64,000 nt of DNA from Diaporthe sp. PMI_573 (Eukaryota > Ascomycota > Sordariomycetes > Diaporthales > Diaporthaceae): the NCBI GenBank assembly GCA_021399435.1, contig JAJTUP010000074.1, positions 229,072 to 293,071 of the forward strand, given 5' to 3'. Shown here piece by piece: positions 1 through 12,045 of this stretch. The first letter of the stretch is position 1. Every line of letters starts with the position of its first letter. The translations under genes were made by a program, and so were the position numbers. Under the pieces are notes generated by a model that searched no databases, had not been told where the DNA came from, and was given only the letters and a program-made list of their open reading frames with translations.

Positions 1-3000
1 GGGGGCATGGACACCGGAGGTCCAGGAGCAAGCAAGTGTCGTCCTCGAGCGTGCCGCTGCTGCAGCAGAAACAGCCCATCAAGCCCGCTCTCGGCGGCAA
101 GTTCGAACTCCCTGTGCGCCCTGAGGCCATTTACCGGGAGCAGTCCATCGAGGACTTTTCCGACTTCTTCCCCGAGGCGGACAACCTGTTCAGCCGCAAA
201 GCGGCCCGTCCTGTTAAGAAGGTAAGAAGAGACGTAGGCCCTGCACCCAGCCACAAGCGCTAGCCTGGGCACACCCTCGTCCCAGCTGCCAGCGATCTGG
301 TGGGAAACGAGCTCGAGTTTCTTTCCTTCGTCCAGCCCCTGTACTAATGCTTTGCCCTGCCAATAGGAAGACTCACAGTTGATGCCACCACCTGAACTCA
401 AGACCCAGCACTCCCAACCCAACATCCAGATCGTGCCGCCTCCCGCTATTGATGACAGTGCCCGCCGACAGCGTACCCACTCGCGGCCTCCAGCACCAGA
501 TGACCAGGCACCCGTGCGGAGGACAAGGTCCAACATCGAGATCCAGAAGTTTGCCGAGGGCGAGGACGACGAGGACTTCTCCGACATCCTTGGCCCTAAT
601 GTTGCCCTGGTAGAGAAGGAAGACAGCGACCGTGGCTCTGACGACGGTTCGGGCGGCATGATGCTTCTCTCAAAACTCTCAAACAGCTCTTGGCTCGGTG
701 ACGATGAGGAGGAGGACGACCCATTCGCCATGATGGACCCCGAGTACAACGAGATGGACCTCGAGGCCAACATCGCCCGGGACCGGCATGCGCGCCTGGC
801 CGAGAGGGTAGAGGAGCTTGTGCAGCTGCTCAAGGTCGGCACCGAGATCACGGGCGAGGATCGGGTCTCTGATGTCGCCGAGGAGCTGGTCTACCTGTTG
901 CATGAGCATGAGGATGTCAAGGGGCTGATCATCGGCGCCCATGGCTTGTTGCCCATCCTGGAGCTGCTCACCCTGCCGCCCGACACCATCAGCACGGCCA
1001 AAGGCCGCCAGGACATGATCGTGTGGCTGCTCAAGGTCGTCAACAAGGTCAGTCTGCCGAGATAATCATTCTGGGACGACTCTCGCTGACAGTCAACAGA
1101 TCATCTTCCGTGACAGGGAGCTACAGGAGAACCTGTGTTTCGTCGGTGGTATTCCAATCATCACCAAGTTTGCCGCGCGGCAGTTCTCCAATGAAATCCG
1201 TCTTGAAACCGCTGATTTCGTCCAGCAGATGTACGAGACATCAACCCTCACACTGCAGATGTTTGTTAGCTGTGGCGGCATTTCAGTTCTTGCTGGTTTC
1301 CTGGATGAGGACTATGACATGTCCCGAGATCTGGTCCTCATTGGCGTCAACGGCATCTGGAGAGTATTTGAGCTCCAGGGACCTACGCCTAGGAATGACT
1401 TCTGCAGGCTTTTCTCCAAGGCAAAGGTGCTCGACCCACTGGCCGAGATTCTTCACAGGGTCTTGGACGCGGACGAGCAGGATGAGCTGTCAGAATTCGT
1501 TGAAGGCCGGATTGTCAATCTCTTCTACATGTTCTCCCAGGCGGATTATGAGGTCAAGGAGCTGATTGCTGACCGTGCAGTTCTCAAGAGTGAGTCAAGC
1601 AGCCCTGCCTCGTGGCACTTGTCCATTTGCACAAAGAAGCTCAAGCTGACAAGAAGATAATAGCCGTACTGAAGGACCTGGAGACTATGACACCTGCCCA
1701 CCAGATCACCATGCTCAAGTTCATCAAGAATCTGTCGAGCCTCCCGACGACCGTTGAGGTGCTTCACTCTGCAGACGCGATCGACTACCTGATCGACCTC
1801 CTGGGACACAGCTTGAAGAGGAACATAACACATTTCCGGGAGATCTCCAACCAGGTCTTGAACACCATGTTCAACCTGTGTCGACTCAGCAAGGAGCGAC
1901 AAGAGTATGCTGCGGTTCATGGCATCATTCCCTTGCTGCTCAAGATCATGAAAATCGATCGACCGCCCAAGGAGTTTGCCTTGCCAATACTTTGCGACAT
2001 GGCCCACTCAGGAAGCAAAGGACGACGGTATCTATGGCAGAATAAGGGGTTGGACTTCTATATCTCTCTGCTCGCGGACCAGTATTGGCAGACCACAGCG
2101 CTTGATGCCATCCTCGTCTGGCTGCAAGAGGAGACGGCAAAGGTGGAAAGCCATCTCCTTGGTGGCAATTTCCCATCCGCCATCGTGGCCTGCTTTGATA
2201 CTTCAAAGGTCAACGCCTTCGCCGCATTCGATGCCACTCTCCTTGAGCCCTTGCTCAAGGTCTTCCGCCTAAGCCCTACCCTGGCTGCATCACTGGGCAA
2301 GCCTGAGATGTACAGAGGCATCGCCACAAAGCTAGGCCACAAGAAGCCCGTCGTCCGGCTGAACCTACTCCGTCTCGTCCGGACCATCCTGGACAGCTGT
2401 GGGCCAGACCTGGGTGTCAGCTCTGTGGGCGGCGGCGCAGAGTTGCAGACACTCTTCGAGAACATACAGATGCTTGAGAAGGACCCAGCTCTCCTGGTGC
2501 GCAATCTCGCGCACGAGATCTCCAAGAGCCATATCGAGGGAGATTATTTCGAAAACAAGAGCCTCGGCAGTGGCTCCCAGAACGGTGGCAGTGGGCGCTC
2601 TAGGTCGGGCGGGTCTAGAAGAATGACAAGCTACGCCACGCCTCCCAGCCTGGTCCACTCGACGACTGCCCCCGGCGCTCCGCCGAGAACGCCCACGCAA
2701 CCGCCGCAACTACGGCATACAGGTTCGGCAAATGTGATCCAGCAGGTCGCCCACACCCCTCGACGTTCACAGACAAGTCTGGTACACGAGCAGGATGCCA
2801 TGTTCGCAAGACCCCGGAGCAGGGGAGCAGAGAGCGGGCTTATGAGCCCGGCAATCTCCACGCCACGAAGGGTGTCCGGCGACACTAACGCGGCGGGGAG
2901 AAGTAGGCTCCCAAGGGGTTCAATCTCGTACTCACGCCCCAGCACGTCGTCTGGCGGGCCGAGCCTTCACCACGGCAGGTCTGATAGCTCGCTGAGTAAT

Positions 3001-4110
3001 AAGGAGAACTCGGCAGCTGCGGCTGTGGGGAGGAGAGGCTCCTATGTTGTCGGCGCGAGGAGCGGGAGCGGCGGCAGCGAGAGCTCCAGTGGTTCGTCGC
3101 TGTATCCGCCCTCGTCACCTGCAGTTGAGCGGGACAGGCCGAGCGGCGGGATCAAAAGGCGGGCGAGCAGGGTACCCAGCTCGGAGCTGCGGTTCGTGAA
3201 CGGCGGTGGCGGCAGCTCATCCAGAGCCGATGAATCTGGCAAGTGGTCCTAGAACGGCCGCTCTGATCAACGAGAACCGCAGCCCAGCCGAAGTAAGGCA
3301 CCCACCGCCCCTGGTATCCAACACGAAGGAGAACACGACGAGCCCAGAGCGTTCAGTGATAGCGCCCAACCCGCTCTCGCTGGGGGAGGCGATGCAACGA
3401 GTAGCAGCCCGCCTGCAGCCAGCCTCAGCCTAACTAGCTCAAGACTGAAGGCTCAGCTCGACGCGAGCCGCCGGCCGCCCCATGTCCACCATGTCCGGCG
3501 CGTGGTGTCCTCAAATGTCACGCCGAGGAAGAAGAAAAAAGAACAGCAGCGGGAGAGGCCCAAGACAGCCGCGGAGACAAGGCCAGGGGGGCCGCCCGGG
3601 GAGTGGTCACCTTGTCGCACACCCGTGGCGTACAGCTCAAGCCCCGAGAAGTGCAAAGCGCCCACACCGCCCCCTTCCCGTTCCAACTCGACTACTTCTT
3701 CGGTGCCTGCGGGTGGCAGGACGTCTCCCGCAAAGGCGCCGGGTGAGGAGGGTCAGCTCACCACGCAGCAGTCGTCCAGGTCAAGCCCCAACAAGAGACA
3801 GACGCCCTCAAGACTGAAACTCAGGGACAGCTTGAGCCCCGTGAAAACAGCATCGTCCCCGTCGCATTCCTCCCGCTCGTCGCCTGGCCCCAGGAAGAGG
3901 AATGATCCCAGACTGATAAGTGCTGGTGCAAGTCCAGCGAAGAGGACCCCCCCGCCAAAGCTCAAACTGAAGAGGAGCACGCCGACGGCTGACCTTGCCA
4001 GCCTGGGCCGCTCTCCATCGCCGAGGGGAAGCCGGAGCCCGGCCAAGTCTAGCCCTGCTGGGGCCGAGGGAGGCAGCTACACGCCGTCTCGGAAGACGCG
4101 CAAAGACTGA
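1..4110 (+). CDS. sepH: Septation initiation network kinase SepH/Cdc7, C-terminal part (5' end outside window)
   Basis: This is the non-kinase C-terminal part of the SIN protein kinase (SepH in Aspergillus, Cdc7 in fission yeast), which acts at the spindle pole body to trigger septation. The kinase domain lies upstream of the window. Exons I read are <1-221, 367-1047, 1100-1589 and from 1664; introns have CTAAT or CTGAC branch sites. The segment ending in FSDFFPEADNLF, the acidic DDEDFSDILG stretch, and the armadillo-like helical repeats (about 780-2550, including TPAHQITMLKFIKNL) are what I recognise from the family. The tail is rich in Ser/Pro and basic residues with many SPxK-type CDK sites. 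A TAG at 3250-3252 interrupts frame, yet the same frame stays open to TGA at 4108-4110. Phase-0 introns 3196-3252 or 3172-3252 would remove it but have weak donors. Otherwise the protein ends at 3252. Confidence 0.85.
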
Positions 4111-4700
4111 TTAACGATATCGATGCGATCAATCTAGCACTTAGGCCCAAAGATGAGGAAAACGGCGAAGACTACGGCGACCTTCAATCTAGCACTACAT
4201 GCCGTTGCACTGCAAGGATCGCGCTTATTAGTATTAAGGCAAGCGAGACGATCCCCAAGCATGCGGAAGGCCCAAGAGAGAGAAGAAAAAGAGATACACA
4301 GAGCGTATTCTGACGCTGCTACCCTCTGCAGAGATTTAAATTCGCAGGCACAGGTTATGCAGGTTGTGATTTCGCATTTGTAAATTTTATTTCTACAAAG
4401 TCTACTTTTTCGAGCCCACGAGTCTGTCTTGCGATTGCGAGACAATTACACGCACGCATGGTAGTAATTTGCGTATATGACGCAGGGAGGGAATGGAATG
4501 GCGCCGTGAACCACCGGTACTATATGCGTGTTGCGTTTTGCGTTGGTTAATAATTGAACAAAGCACAACGCAAACGGAAATTGTGTTGCAGAGTGGATTT
4601 TGGACGTAAGCGTGACTGTACATTTGTGGACGCGGATCCCTTTGTGCTCTACTGACATTCCAGGGAGATCGCCCTCATCGAGATTTTTTTTATCCTCTTT
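4111..4700. other. Intergenic spacer, no gene seen
   Basis: AU-rich spacer between the sepH 3' end and the promoter side of the HExxH gene. I see only short ORFs without domain features. It runs into a dispersed repeat at 4701. Confidence 0.6.
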
Positions 4701-4802
4701 GCATTGTTTTTTTCTTAAAAAAACAAACGCTGGGTGTTCAAGCGTTTGCCACTGTATGAAGGGACCGCCTACGTATACGGATTCACAACGAAACCACCTA
4801 TA
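4701..4802 (+). repeat. Dispersed hairpin repeat, copy 1
   Basis: The segment from GCATTG plus a T-run through ACCACCTAT is shared with a second copy at 16771-16884 in the same orientation. The core contains an inverted repeat, AAACGCT (4725-4731) and AGCGTTT (4741-4747), around a 9-nt loop, followed by a nearly identical 24-nt stretch ending in GGACCGCCTA. The downstream 30 nt match copy 2 at 23 of 30 positions. Two differences in the core are CpA/TpG to TpA changes, as repeat-induced point mutation would give. I cannot name the family; a MITE or a retroposed fragment would both fit. It lies about 95 bp upstream of the start codon of the HExxH gene. Confidence 0.75.
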
Positions 4803-4896
4803 TCCTCGTTGTTGCGGCAGTGTGACCACCACCTTTATCGTACACTTGAGCAAGATCCCACCCAGCGCCAGCAAAGCCAACAGCTAAAGACCAACA

Positions 4897-7800
4897 ATGG
4901 CGAACGAGTTCTTAGCAGACCTGCTCCGGCGGTTCCAAGCCATCATAGCGGCCACAGCGAACACTTTTTTTCCGGGAATAGTAGATCCCGACGACCCGGG
5001 ACCCGTCTTCGGCCCATGGCAAAATGTGCGCAACCATGTCCCTTATATGCCCGAATGGACAGACCCGGCGTGGTCTTCAACAGTCGAGTACTCGGCCGAC
5101 GGTACCAAGAAGAGGGATATTTATGTGAACACGGGCACAATCCTGCGCCCTGCGATCCTGCCCGGTGACGCGGCCAAGAACCCAACAGCCTTTGCTCGGT
5201 ACGCGAAGCTCATCTACTATACTAGCTACTTGTGTATTGTTGCTTACCTGACCGAAACAGCCGCTTCGGCATCTATCCCAAAACTAGGCCGGATGATGAA
5301 GATCCAGCTGTCGGTAAATCTCTCATCACCCCGACAACAATCGGCCCAAGCCAGGCCGCGGCGGACCCATTTGGAGATTCAGAGAGCTGGCAGTCGTTTG
5401 TTTTTGGTGGGCCGACGACCAAAGAGGTCAGTATAGCTTTGATCCCAGCGACTGGGGATGCATATTCTATTTCGACCCGCTAAAACTGGACTCTCCTAGT
5501 TGATAGCATCAGGGGTATATGATCCGGAGTACAAATTCAGTGGATCTGTCATTGAGGGAGACGTGCACCCGTAAGTGGATTGCAACATTCAAGGCAGCTT
5601 GCTGGAAGATAAGCAGTCCCTGACAGCGCCCAGCCTCTTGAAGAGGGATAGATGGCTAAGTCCAGCCGACATGGACTTGAGAGCTTGGGTTACGAATCCT
5701 CGATGGAAGCTTGGAAGTTCAGAAGGGGCCTACGATCCTGCCGTAAGTCGTATATACCTCTACCTGTCTCCAGTCGTCCGCAGTCAACATCTTTAACATG
5801 GCTTACTCCTTCCAGGACGACAGAATATGGGCAGCCATGCAGCCAGCGCTTGCTCTAGCAGGGAGGGTTCTTGCCTCCAACCACCCGTTCTGGTGAGAGA
5901 AACACGCTGACCCGGGTCTTCTTCCACTTTGCGCTTACATGCCCGGGTGCCACAGGAACGCGATTCTCAGCCTTTACCACATTCGTCCTGTACCTGACCA
6001 CTTGGACGGGCGCACAGATGAGGCCCGTAAAGAGGCCGGTGCCCCACTACCGTCGCTGTGGCTGGATGAGAATACGCCAGGAATGTATAAAGAGGCTGCA
6101 GAACTTCGGGATCTGGGCTTTCGGTCTAGAGATACAACCCTGGGAATGCTGAACCAGTGTAAATTATCCCATGCCATCACTCCAATCTTTGCCCAGCCGG
6201 CATACAACGCAGCTAGCTGATCTATGTCTTCGCATATCCAGATCTTCATTTCGCTTTCGGCGTCTTGGATAATGCAATTGGAGCGGAAGCTGCCACTTTT
6301 CCCATTGGCTTATCTTCTTCCGATCCTGAAGGGCCAGAGCCGTGCATTATAATCCTGGGTAAGCTTCAAGGACAGGCGAGGACCTGGAGCTCTGCACTCA
6401 AGCGGGTAGAGCCAGACCACTAGCATGGCTCCTACTTTCCACCGAAGCAGTTTGAGAAACATCTAGTTTACGTGTCGTCAGCTATGCCAGGGCTAATAAG
6501 TGGTGCTTCAGTTAACCCAGCATCATTGTGGCAATTGGTGACTACAGAATTCCCCGAGGTTCGAATGGCGACCACATTCAATCTAGCAATGACATTTCTT
6601 CACGAGATGGCTGTGAGTAACTACTGCTCCACCTGGGGTGAGGTGAGCTGCTGATATATGCCGGTTCACAGCACGCATGTCGACGTGAGTAAGCCCCGAA
6701 GTTGTCACGCGTACAGACCTCTTTACAATCTAGAGGGCCCGGGCTGACAAAGATATCCCAAGTTGCCCATGAGTTCCTTTTAAGAAAGACGGATTTCACG
6801 TTAAGGACTTTAAAGACTGATGGGGATCTGGGATTAACGGCAGACATGGTCGCACGGTTCCGTCCATTGGGTCGCGCAATATTCGGCAACGATGAAGCGA
6901 GACAAGAGAATGAAGACTACTTGTAAGTCTGCAATCTCGTTTCCCACACTATCCAGACGGGAGAAAATCGGGAGCTGCAACAGCTATATGTTTCAAATTA
7001 CTCTAGAAACCTTTGCCTCTGTTGAGCTTTGCTGACAAGTTTCTTTCTTGTTGAATTGTAGTTTCCAGGATTGCCCACAGCGTGAGGAAGGCAAATGCTT
7101 TGAAAACGAGGTTCGCGTTTCTAATACAGTCTTCCTTGTATGTCCTATTGATTTGGTCAGAGACTGACAAACCCAAATACAGGTCTTGGGTGGCACTGTG
7201 ATACTTGGCCAGTACTATGGACCCGGCGATCGACAGCCTACTATACTGCGTCCCTTCGTCCAGTCCGCGTCCTGGCCCGCAAGTCACCTAGCTCCAGACC
7301 TACAGCACTTAGAAGTTGACAGGTCATTTTATGCTCCGTATGCTACAGAAGACTATGTGGGCTTTTTATTAGACCCTCCTGCTCCCGTTTACAATCAAAG
7401 ACGACCCGTACCGATCGATTCCTACGCACAGTTTTTCCGCGAGTCCTGGTGGCAGAGCGAGTTCCAAAGGTTTGGACATCAGGCATTAAAACTCGTCCCA
7501 TCACATGATTCCTTAATGGTTTTAGGGTCAGCTAATCGCGATCTTGTGGCTGCGGAAGTACTACGTGAGCTGGGTGCAGATGATTATGACTACATTGTCG
7601 TAAAGGCTGTTCCACTACTGTGAGTTTCTGACCTTGTATTCAACTGCCGTATGGACAAGTCCAGATTACGCTTCCTCCAAGGTTCTGGCAGAGGTAACCC
7701 ATGGAAGAAATCATGATGGTCATCATGGCCCTAATTTGCACAAGCTGTGCAGTAGACCACTTCAAGTTGGGCTGTCCGAGTGGTGGAGCCGACCTTGTAG

Positions 7801-8987
7801 TTCTGCCATTACGGCATGAACGTGGGGCCAAGCCACATTGTTGAGGAAGACTTTTTTTTTAAAAAAAAACTGACACTTGTCTTCCGTAGGGAGGATCTGG
7901 GGCAGTACTTGTTGAGTGACTGGCTGTGGATGGAAACAGTAGACCTCGTGCTCTACCAAGCCACATATCACCGGCTCTTCTACGAAGCCAGAACGTGGAA
8001 AAGGACATACGGTGGAGTAATCTCCCTGATTGACAAATCTTTGGCCGACATTGATCAATTGGGTACCGCAATTGGCGGTTGGCTTGAAGATAGCAGAGCA
8101 GGGAGGCTCACAGCTGGATCCCAGCAAAGGATAATATCGGATTGTAAGAATGGAGTCCCAGTCTTCCCCACCCTCGTCAATCCTGCTAGCACTCCGTTAT
8201 TTTATGACCTGTTGCAGGCATAGAATGGAAGCCTCTACTGGAAACAATATGGCCTTGATCTCAGGCGAGCAAAATGCGCTAACTTTAAGCTCAACGCATA
8301 GTCGGACGAGCTGCTTCCGCTTTTGTTGCTGACGATCTACTGGAGGTTGACCGATTATTGAGGAACTCCATACAATACGCACAGTCGCTTATCGCCATAT
8401 ATTCCCTCGTCCCAGGGGAAAACCAAAGACGGCCTATACACCAGACGTATATGAAAGTTCTCAAAGGCCACCTTAATTCCGTGCGCAAGAGGCAAATTGC
8501 ATTTGTAAAGAAGCTCGAGATCATTGTCAACGCGGTTGCCGGGGTTGACAGCCAGAGCTTCCTAGCCCCAGCACTCCAAGTGCTGAGGGACCGTGTCTTT
8601 GATTCCGGAACGAACGCGCTCGTCAATGGCGCCAACCTCGAGCACACCATCGGACTCCTGGCCGATGAGCTCGTCGCGCCTGGTCTCGACTACTCGTCTC
8701 ACCCCGATGCCTTGCCGTCCGTGCCTGACGCTAGAAAACGCATATCCATGCGCGAGATCCTGAGGAGGGCCGCAGAACGTCCGTTGATGTATCTCAACGC
8801 ATCAGATCGAAGCCGTGCTACCATTGCTGTTCAGAAGTGGTTGGCTATACTCATCAGGAAGCGCAGTGAGCAGGAGGGTATTGTAGCATCAGGCTCGGAC
8901 GACATGGACGTGGACGACGCGGCCTCGAGCTCATCGGGATCGACAGATAGCCTACTGCGGCACATACCAATGCCCGGTCAGTTCTAG
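4897..8987 (+). CDS. Uncharacterised 947-aa protein with HEMAH zinc-protease-like motif (14 exons)
   Basis: I do not recognise a named family. A fully in-phase model joins 4897-5198, 5261-5426, 5500-5570, 5634-5742, 5816-5892, 5956-6158, 6242-6358, 6467-6612, 6672-6684, 6736-6922, 7062-7137, 7183-7619, 7890-8143 and 8302-8987, giving 947 residues. The intron at 6613-6671 splits an HExxH motif: exon 8 ends HEMA and the 13-nt exon 9 begins with H. About 70 residues later comes EEGKCFEN, which could supply a gluzincin-type third zinc ligand (inference). There is no signal peptide or membrane segment; the C-terminal tail is acidic and Ser-rich. The 270-nt intron at 7620-7889 is unusually long and may hide another exon. 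The gene is AU-richer than its neighbours. Exon borders are approximate; that the gene is intact is supported by 14 exons closing in phase. Confidence 0.7.
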
Positions 8988-9754
8988 AGACGTGCGTAAC
9001 AGGTGGGTGTGTGCTTTTAATTGATCTAGTGCCCTCAATCGGAAATATCTTGGCCCCGTAGCCCGTCCAAAACACAGACTTTGGGCTGATCTCGTCGCCA
9101 AAGTCAAATGCTAAAATTGGGAGAACGCAACCGGACAATGGGCCGCGAGAGTACGGAGCAACCATGGCTCAGGCTTTCAATACTATCGTACAGGGCGACA
9201 TTTACTGATAAAGCGTCCCTTGGTAAATCCATCGCACCAACACCTTTCAGATGCACCAGGCATTGGTGAAGTGGCGCAGGGGCCGACTCAGCAGTGATCG
9301 AGGAAGAAGAGAAGAGACCCCACCGCGGTTCATCTGTCACGGTATAACCATGTCGGGAAGAGATGGAACGGCAGCTGTTTGGGACGAAGTCATGGAAAGC
9401 AAATTGCGAAAAACGGACTGCCTGCCATTGATTGTGTGAAAAGAGACATGACCGTCCCTGCACCAGCCAACATGATAGACAAAAGTCAAGTTGGGCAAGA
9501 ACAGCAAGTCCTGGAACTTCGCGAAGCCCTGTATCTGTCCGAGAAGAACGTAGAGTACATGGTCTCGTTCTTCATCACTCTCTGGACGCAGCAGGAGGAA
9601 GGTAGTAGGAAGTATTTTCAAACACACTCGCCCTGTTGCCATCAAGTCGTATCAGTGACTCCATGTGAAGCTTCATAATGGTTTGCTGGATTCGGCGGCT
9701 TGCCCAGTAGTACTTCGTTATACCTAAAACTTGCTGATGCCTCGCGGTTCCGTG
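8988..9754. other. Convergent intergenic spacer, no gene seen
   Basis: Spacer between the 3' ends of the HExxH gene (plus) and the SDR gene (minus). Short ORFs here show no signal peptide, domain or codon pattern that I would defend. Confidence 0.5.
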
Positions 9755-10540
9755 TCATATCCATCCGCCGTCAACCACAATGCTCTGGCTCGAAACTCCC
9801 GAACTATCATCAGCAATCAACCACAGTGCCAATCGTGAGACCTCGGCCGGCTGCAAGAGTCTCTTTAACGCCTGTCGATCCAACACCTTTGCCTCGTACT
9901 CTGGAGTGATGATATCCTGCTTCTGCCTCTCGGTCGCAATCGCCCCGGGCATGATGCTGTTCACCCTGACGCCCTGAGGCCCGAACTCGTGGGCAAGCGT
10001 CTTGGTCAGCCCGACGATAGCAGACTTGCTCGCGTTGTAGGGGACGAGGCCTGTCACCGGGATGGCCCAGGCGATGCTGCCCAGGTTGATGACGGATGAG
10101 GCGCCAGCTGCCACGAGACCTGGCACGAGGGCCTGCGTCAAGAAAAAGGTGTGTCGCACATTGACGTTGAGTCCTTGGTCCCAGTCCTCCGGCGTGATGT
10201 CCAGGGTGCTCATGCGCTTATCGTGAGCGGCATTGTTTATGACGCCGTTGATCACTGGGTATTTCTCCAGAATCTTCGCCGCGATAGGTCTGACGGCCCC
10301 GGAGATATCTGTCATATCGCAGTGGTGAAATTCGGGCGGATTCTTGACGCCTTTTGCGGCAAGATCGTGTACGAGTTGCTTCGCAGGCCCGTCCAGTATG
10401 TCAAGAATGATTACCCGGCTTCCTTGCAGGGCAAAGGCCTCCGACATGCTTCCGCCGATGCCGGTTGCTCCCCCGGATATGACCACGACCTTGTCCACCA
10501 AGCTGGGGTACTGGGCATACTGCTTCTGCGAGCTGGACAT
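9755..10540 (-). CDS. Short-chain dehydrogenase/reductase, sugar 1-dehydrogenase-like
   Basis: This is a classical SDR of 261 residues, single exon, probably an NAD-dependent oxidoreductase in the cytosol. The nucleotide motif GGATGIG is at residues 23-29, and Asp47 ends the second strand (IILDI), favouring NAD over NADP. NNAA lies at 102-105. The catalytic set is Ser155 (NLGSIAW), Tyr168 and Lys172 (YNASK), with Asn127 as the helix-4 Asn. The N-terminal YPSL, the NVNVRH segment, the TERQ loop and the final VDGGW resemble bacterial D-xylose and D-galactose 1-dehydrogenases, so a sugar substrate is plausible but unproven. I chose Met at 10540 because it sits in a good context (GCC before ATG) and directly precedes the SDR fold; the frame stays open 46 codons further upstream. 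Confidence 0.85.
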   Translation of the reverse strand: MSSSQKQYAQYPSLVDKVVVISGGATGIGGSMSEAFALQGSRVIILDILDGPAKQLVHDLAAKGVKNPPEFHHCDMTDISGAVRPIAAKILEKYPVINGVINNAAHDKRMSTLDITPEDWDQGLNVNVRHTFFLTQALVPGLVAAGASSVINLGSIAWAIPVTGLVPYNASKSAIVGLTKTLAHEFGPQGVRVNSIMPGAIATERQKQDIITPEYEAKVLDRQALKRLLQPAEVSRLALWLIADDSSGVSSQSIVVDGGWI

Positions 10541-12045
10541 GGCGGGGTTTTGTTGAATCCTGATGTCATCAAGCCTTGGATAATCCAGCGTTCTTCTAAT
10601 TTTTTTTAGGGTCTCAAACCCAGCCGGCGCGGAGACAGGACATCCAGAAGCGGTAATATCCGCCGCAGGTAAACACATGTCCCCTCATCTGGGCCGGGCT
10701 CGTTTAGCGTTGCTGCCGATCAGGGGGAGTCCTCATCGCGACCCTAGGGTATAGCTACACTGGTTTGCATTCCACACCGCCGAAACTACGTTATTCACAC
10801 AGACGAGTGTGTGCACACTCAATTTATGAAGCTGCTTAAGCCTATCATGAAGTCGTGGGTCAAGTGTGAGCAGCTATGGATCTCCCAACATTGTCTCGGT
10901 AACTCCAGAGACGTAGTTTGCTGACAACTATTGAATTCAAAAGAAATGAAAAGAACTACACATGTAGTCTGGTGCACTGGATGGACTTCGTGATTCATCG
11001 ACCCTACAACTGGAGTCAACACACGGACGTACCCAGATTGGCAGTTTCTTATTTTGAGCCCGGGGCAACTCCATGAGCTGGAAGGATTTGGCATCTGCAA
11101 CTTCGTCAAGATCCTTGGCGGCAAACGAGAACAAGTCCAAGACCAAGCCCAGTAGTTCTGGACTGGCTCCCTCCGTAGGGGTACTTGCTGCCAGCACTTT
11201 TACTGCTCTCTCACCAACTACCTGGCTTTAAGATACACCTTCTAGAGAGGTCCAAATAACTCTTACTAGAAAATAGGCGTATGTACAATGCTGTTTCCTT
11301 TGATATATTTGTGCTAAACATGCACCGAGAACGTTCATCAAACCATGGCTATGAAGTCATTATGTTACTATTTCAACAGTGCGGTATATATTATAAGTGA
11401 GATCCACTTGTCTTTCATCTGTGGGAGGTGACTAGACGAGATTTTGTATGAATGAAGTCTGAGGCGAGAAAATGAATTGAGCGGGAACTCAAGAGTCTAG
11501 GTATCACAGAGACTTCCGGTTTACAAAAGCGTGTATTAGTGGCTGGCTGTCTCTTTTGCTCCTATACAGTTTTTCTATGGGAAGGCCTGCGGTGTGATTT
11601 TCACAATTTGTACCAAGTTCTTCAATTTCGAAAACAGAAATACGATAGCTGCTCAGCCGTACTCTTCTAAGTCAATCTAGACCAGTGCTACAATAAATTC
11701 ATGGACCAAAAGTAAAAGCCATTCTCGTACAACTTTGTGGTTGCCGTCCACTATTACCTCATAATTGGCCTGGAACAATTGCGCCTCCTTGCAAACACTG
11801 CTATGTACAAGGTCACACAGCCCATGAATCAAAGTATAATAACTGGTCTAACTAAGCAACTGGAAATTCACACTGCTGAAGGCCCCCAAGGTTCCAAGCT
11901 GCCAAGCAAGCTGACGCAGGCAACGAGAAACGAAGGTGGCGGTGCTAACGAGAAGATAGCTCATTCAGTTTCATTCTTCCTTTCTTCAGTATCATCTTGA
12001 CATTTCCATGAGATCCGCATGACGAACACATCGTCACAATAAATT
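10541..12045. other. AU-rich gene-poor spacer, possible gene relic
   Basis: About 1.5 kb without a gene I can support. On the minus strand at 10937-11220 there is a short protein-like stretch (for example GLVLDLFSFAAKDLDEVADA) that lacks a start, is closed by a stop upstream, and matches nothing I know. It may be a decayed exon. The rest shows only short, AU-rich ORFs. Confidence 0.4.

Noticed and set aside
7748..7800. tRNA D-arm-like GTCCGAGTGGT sequence
   Set aside because: It lies in an intron of the HExxH gene and no T-arm or acceptor stem follows; chance similarity.
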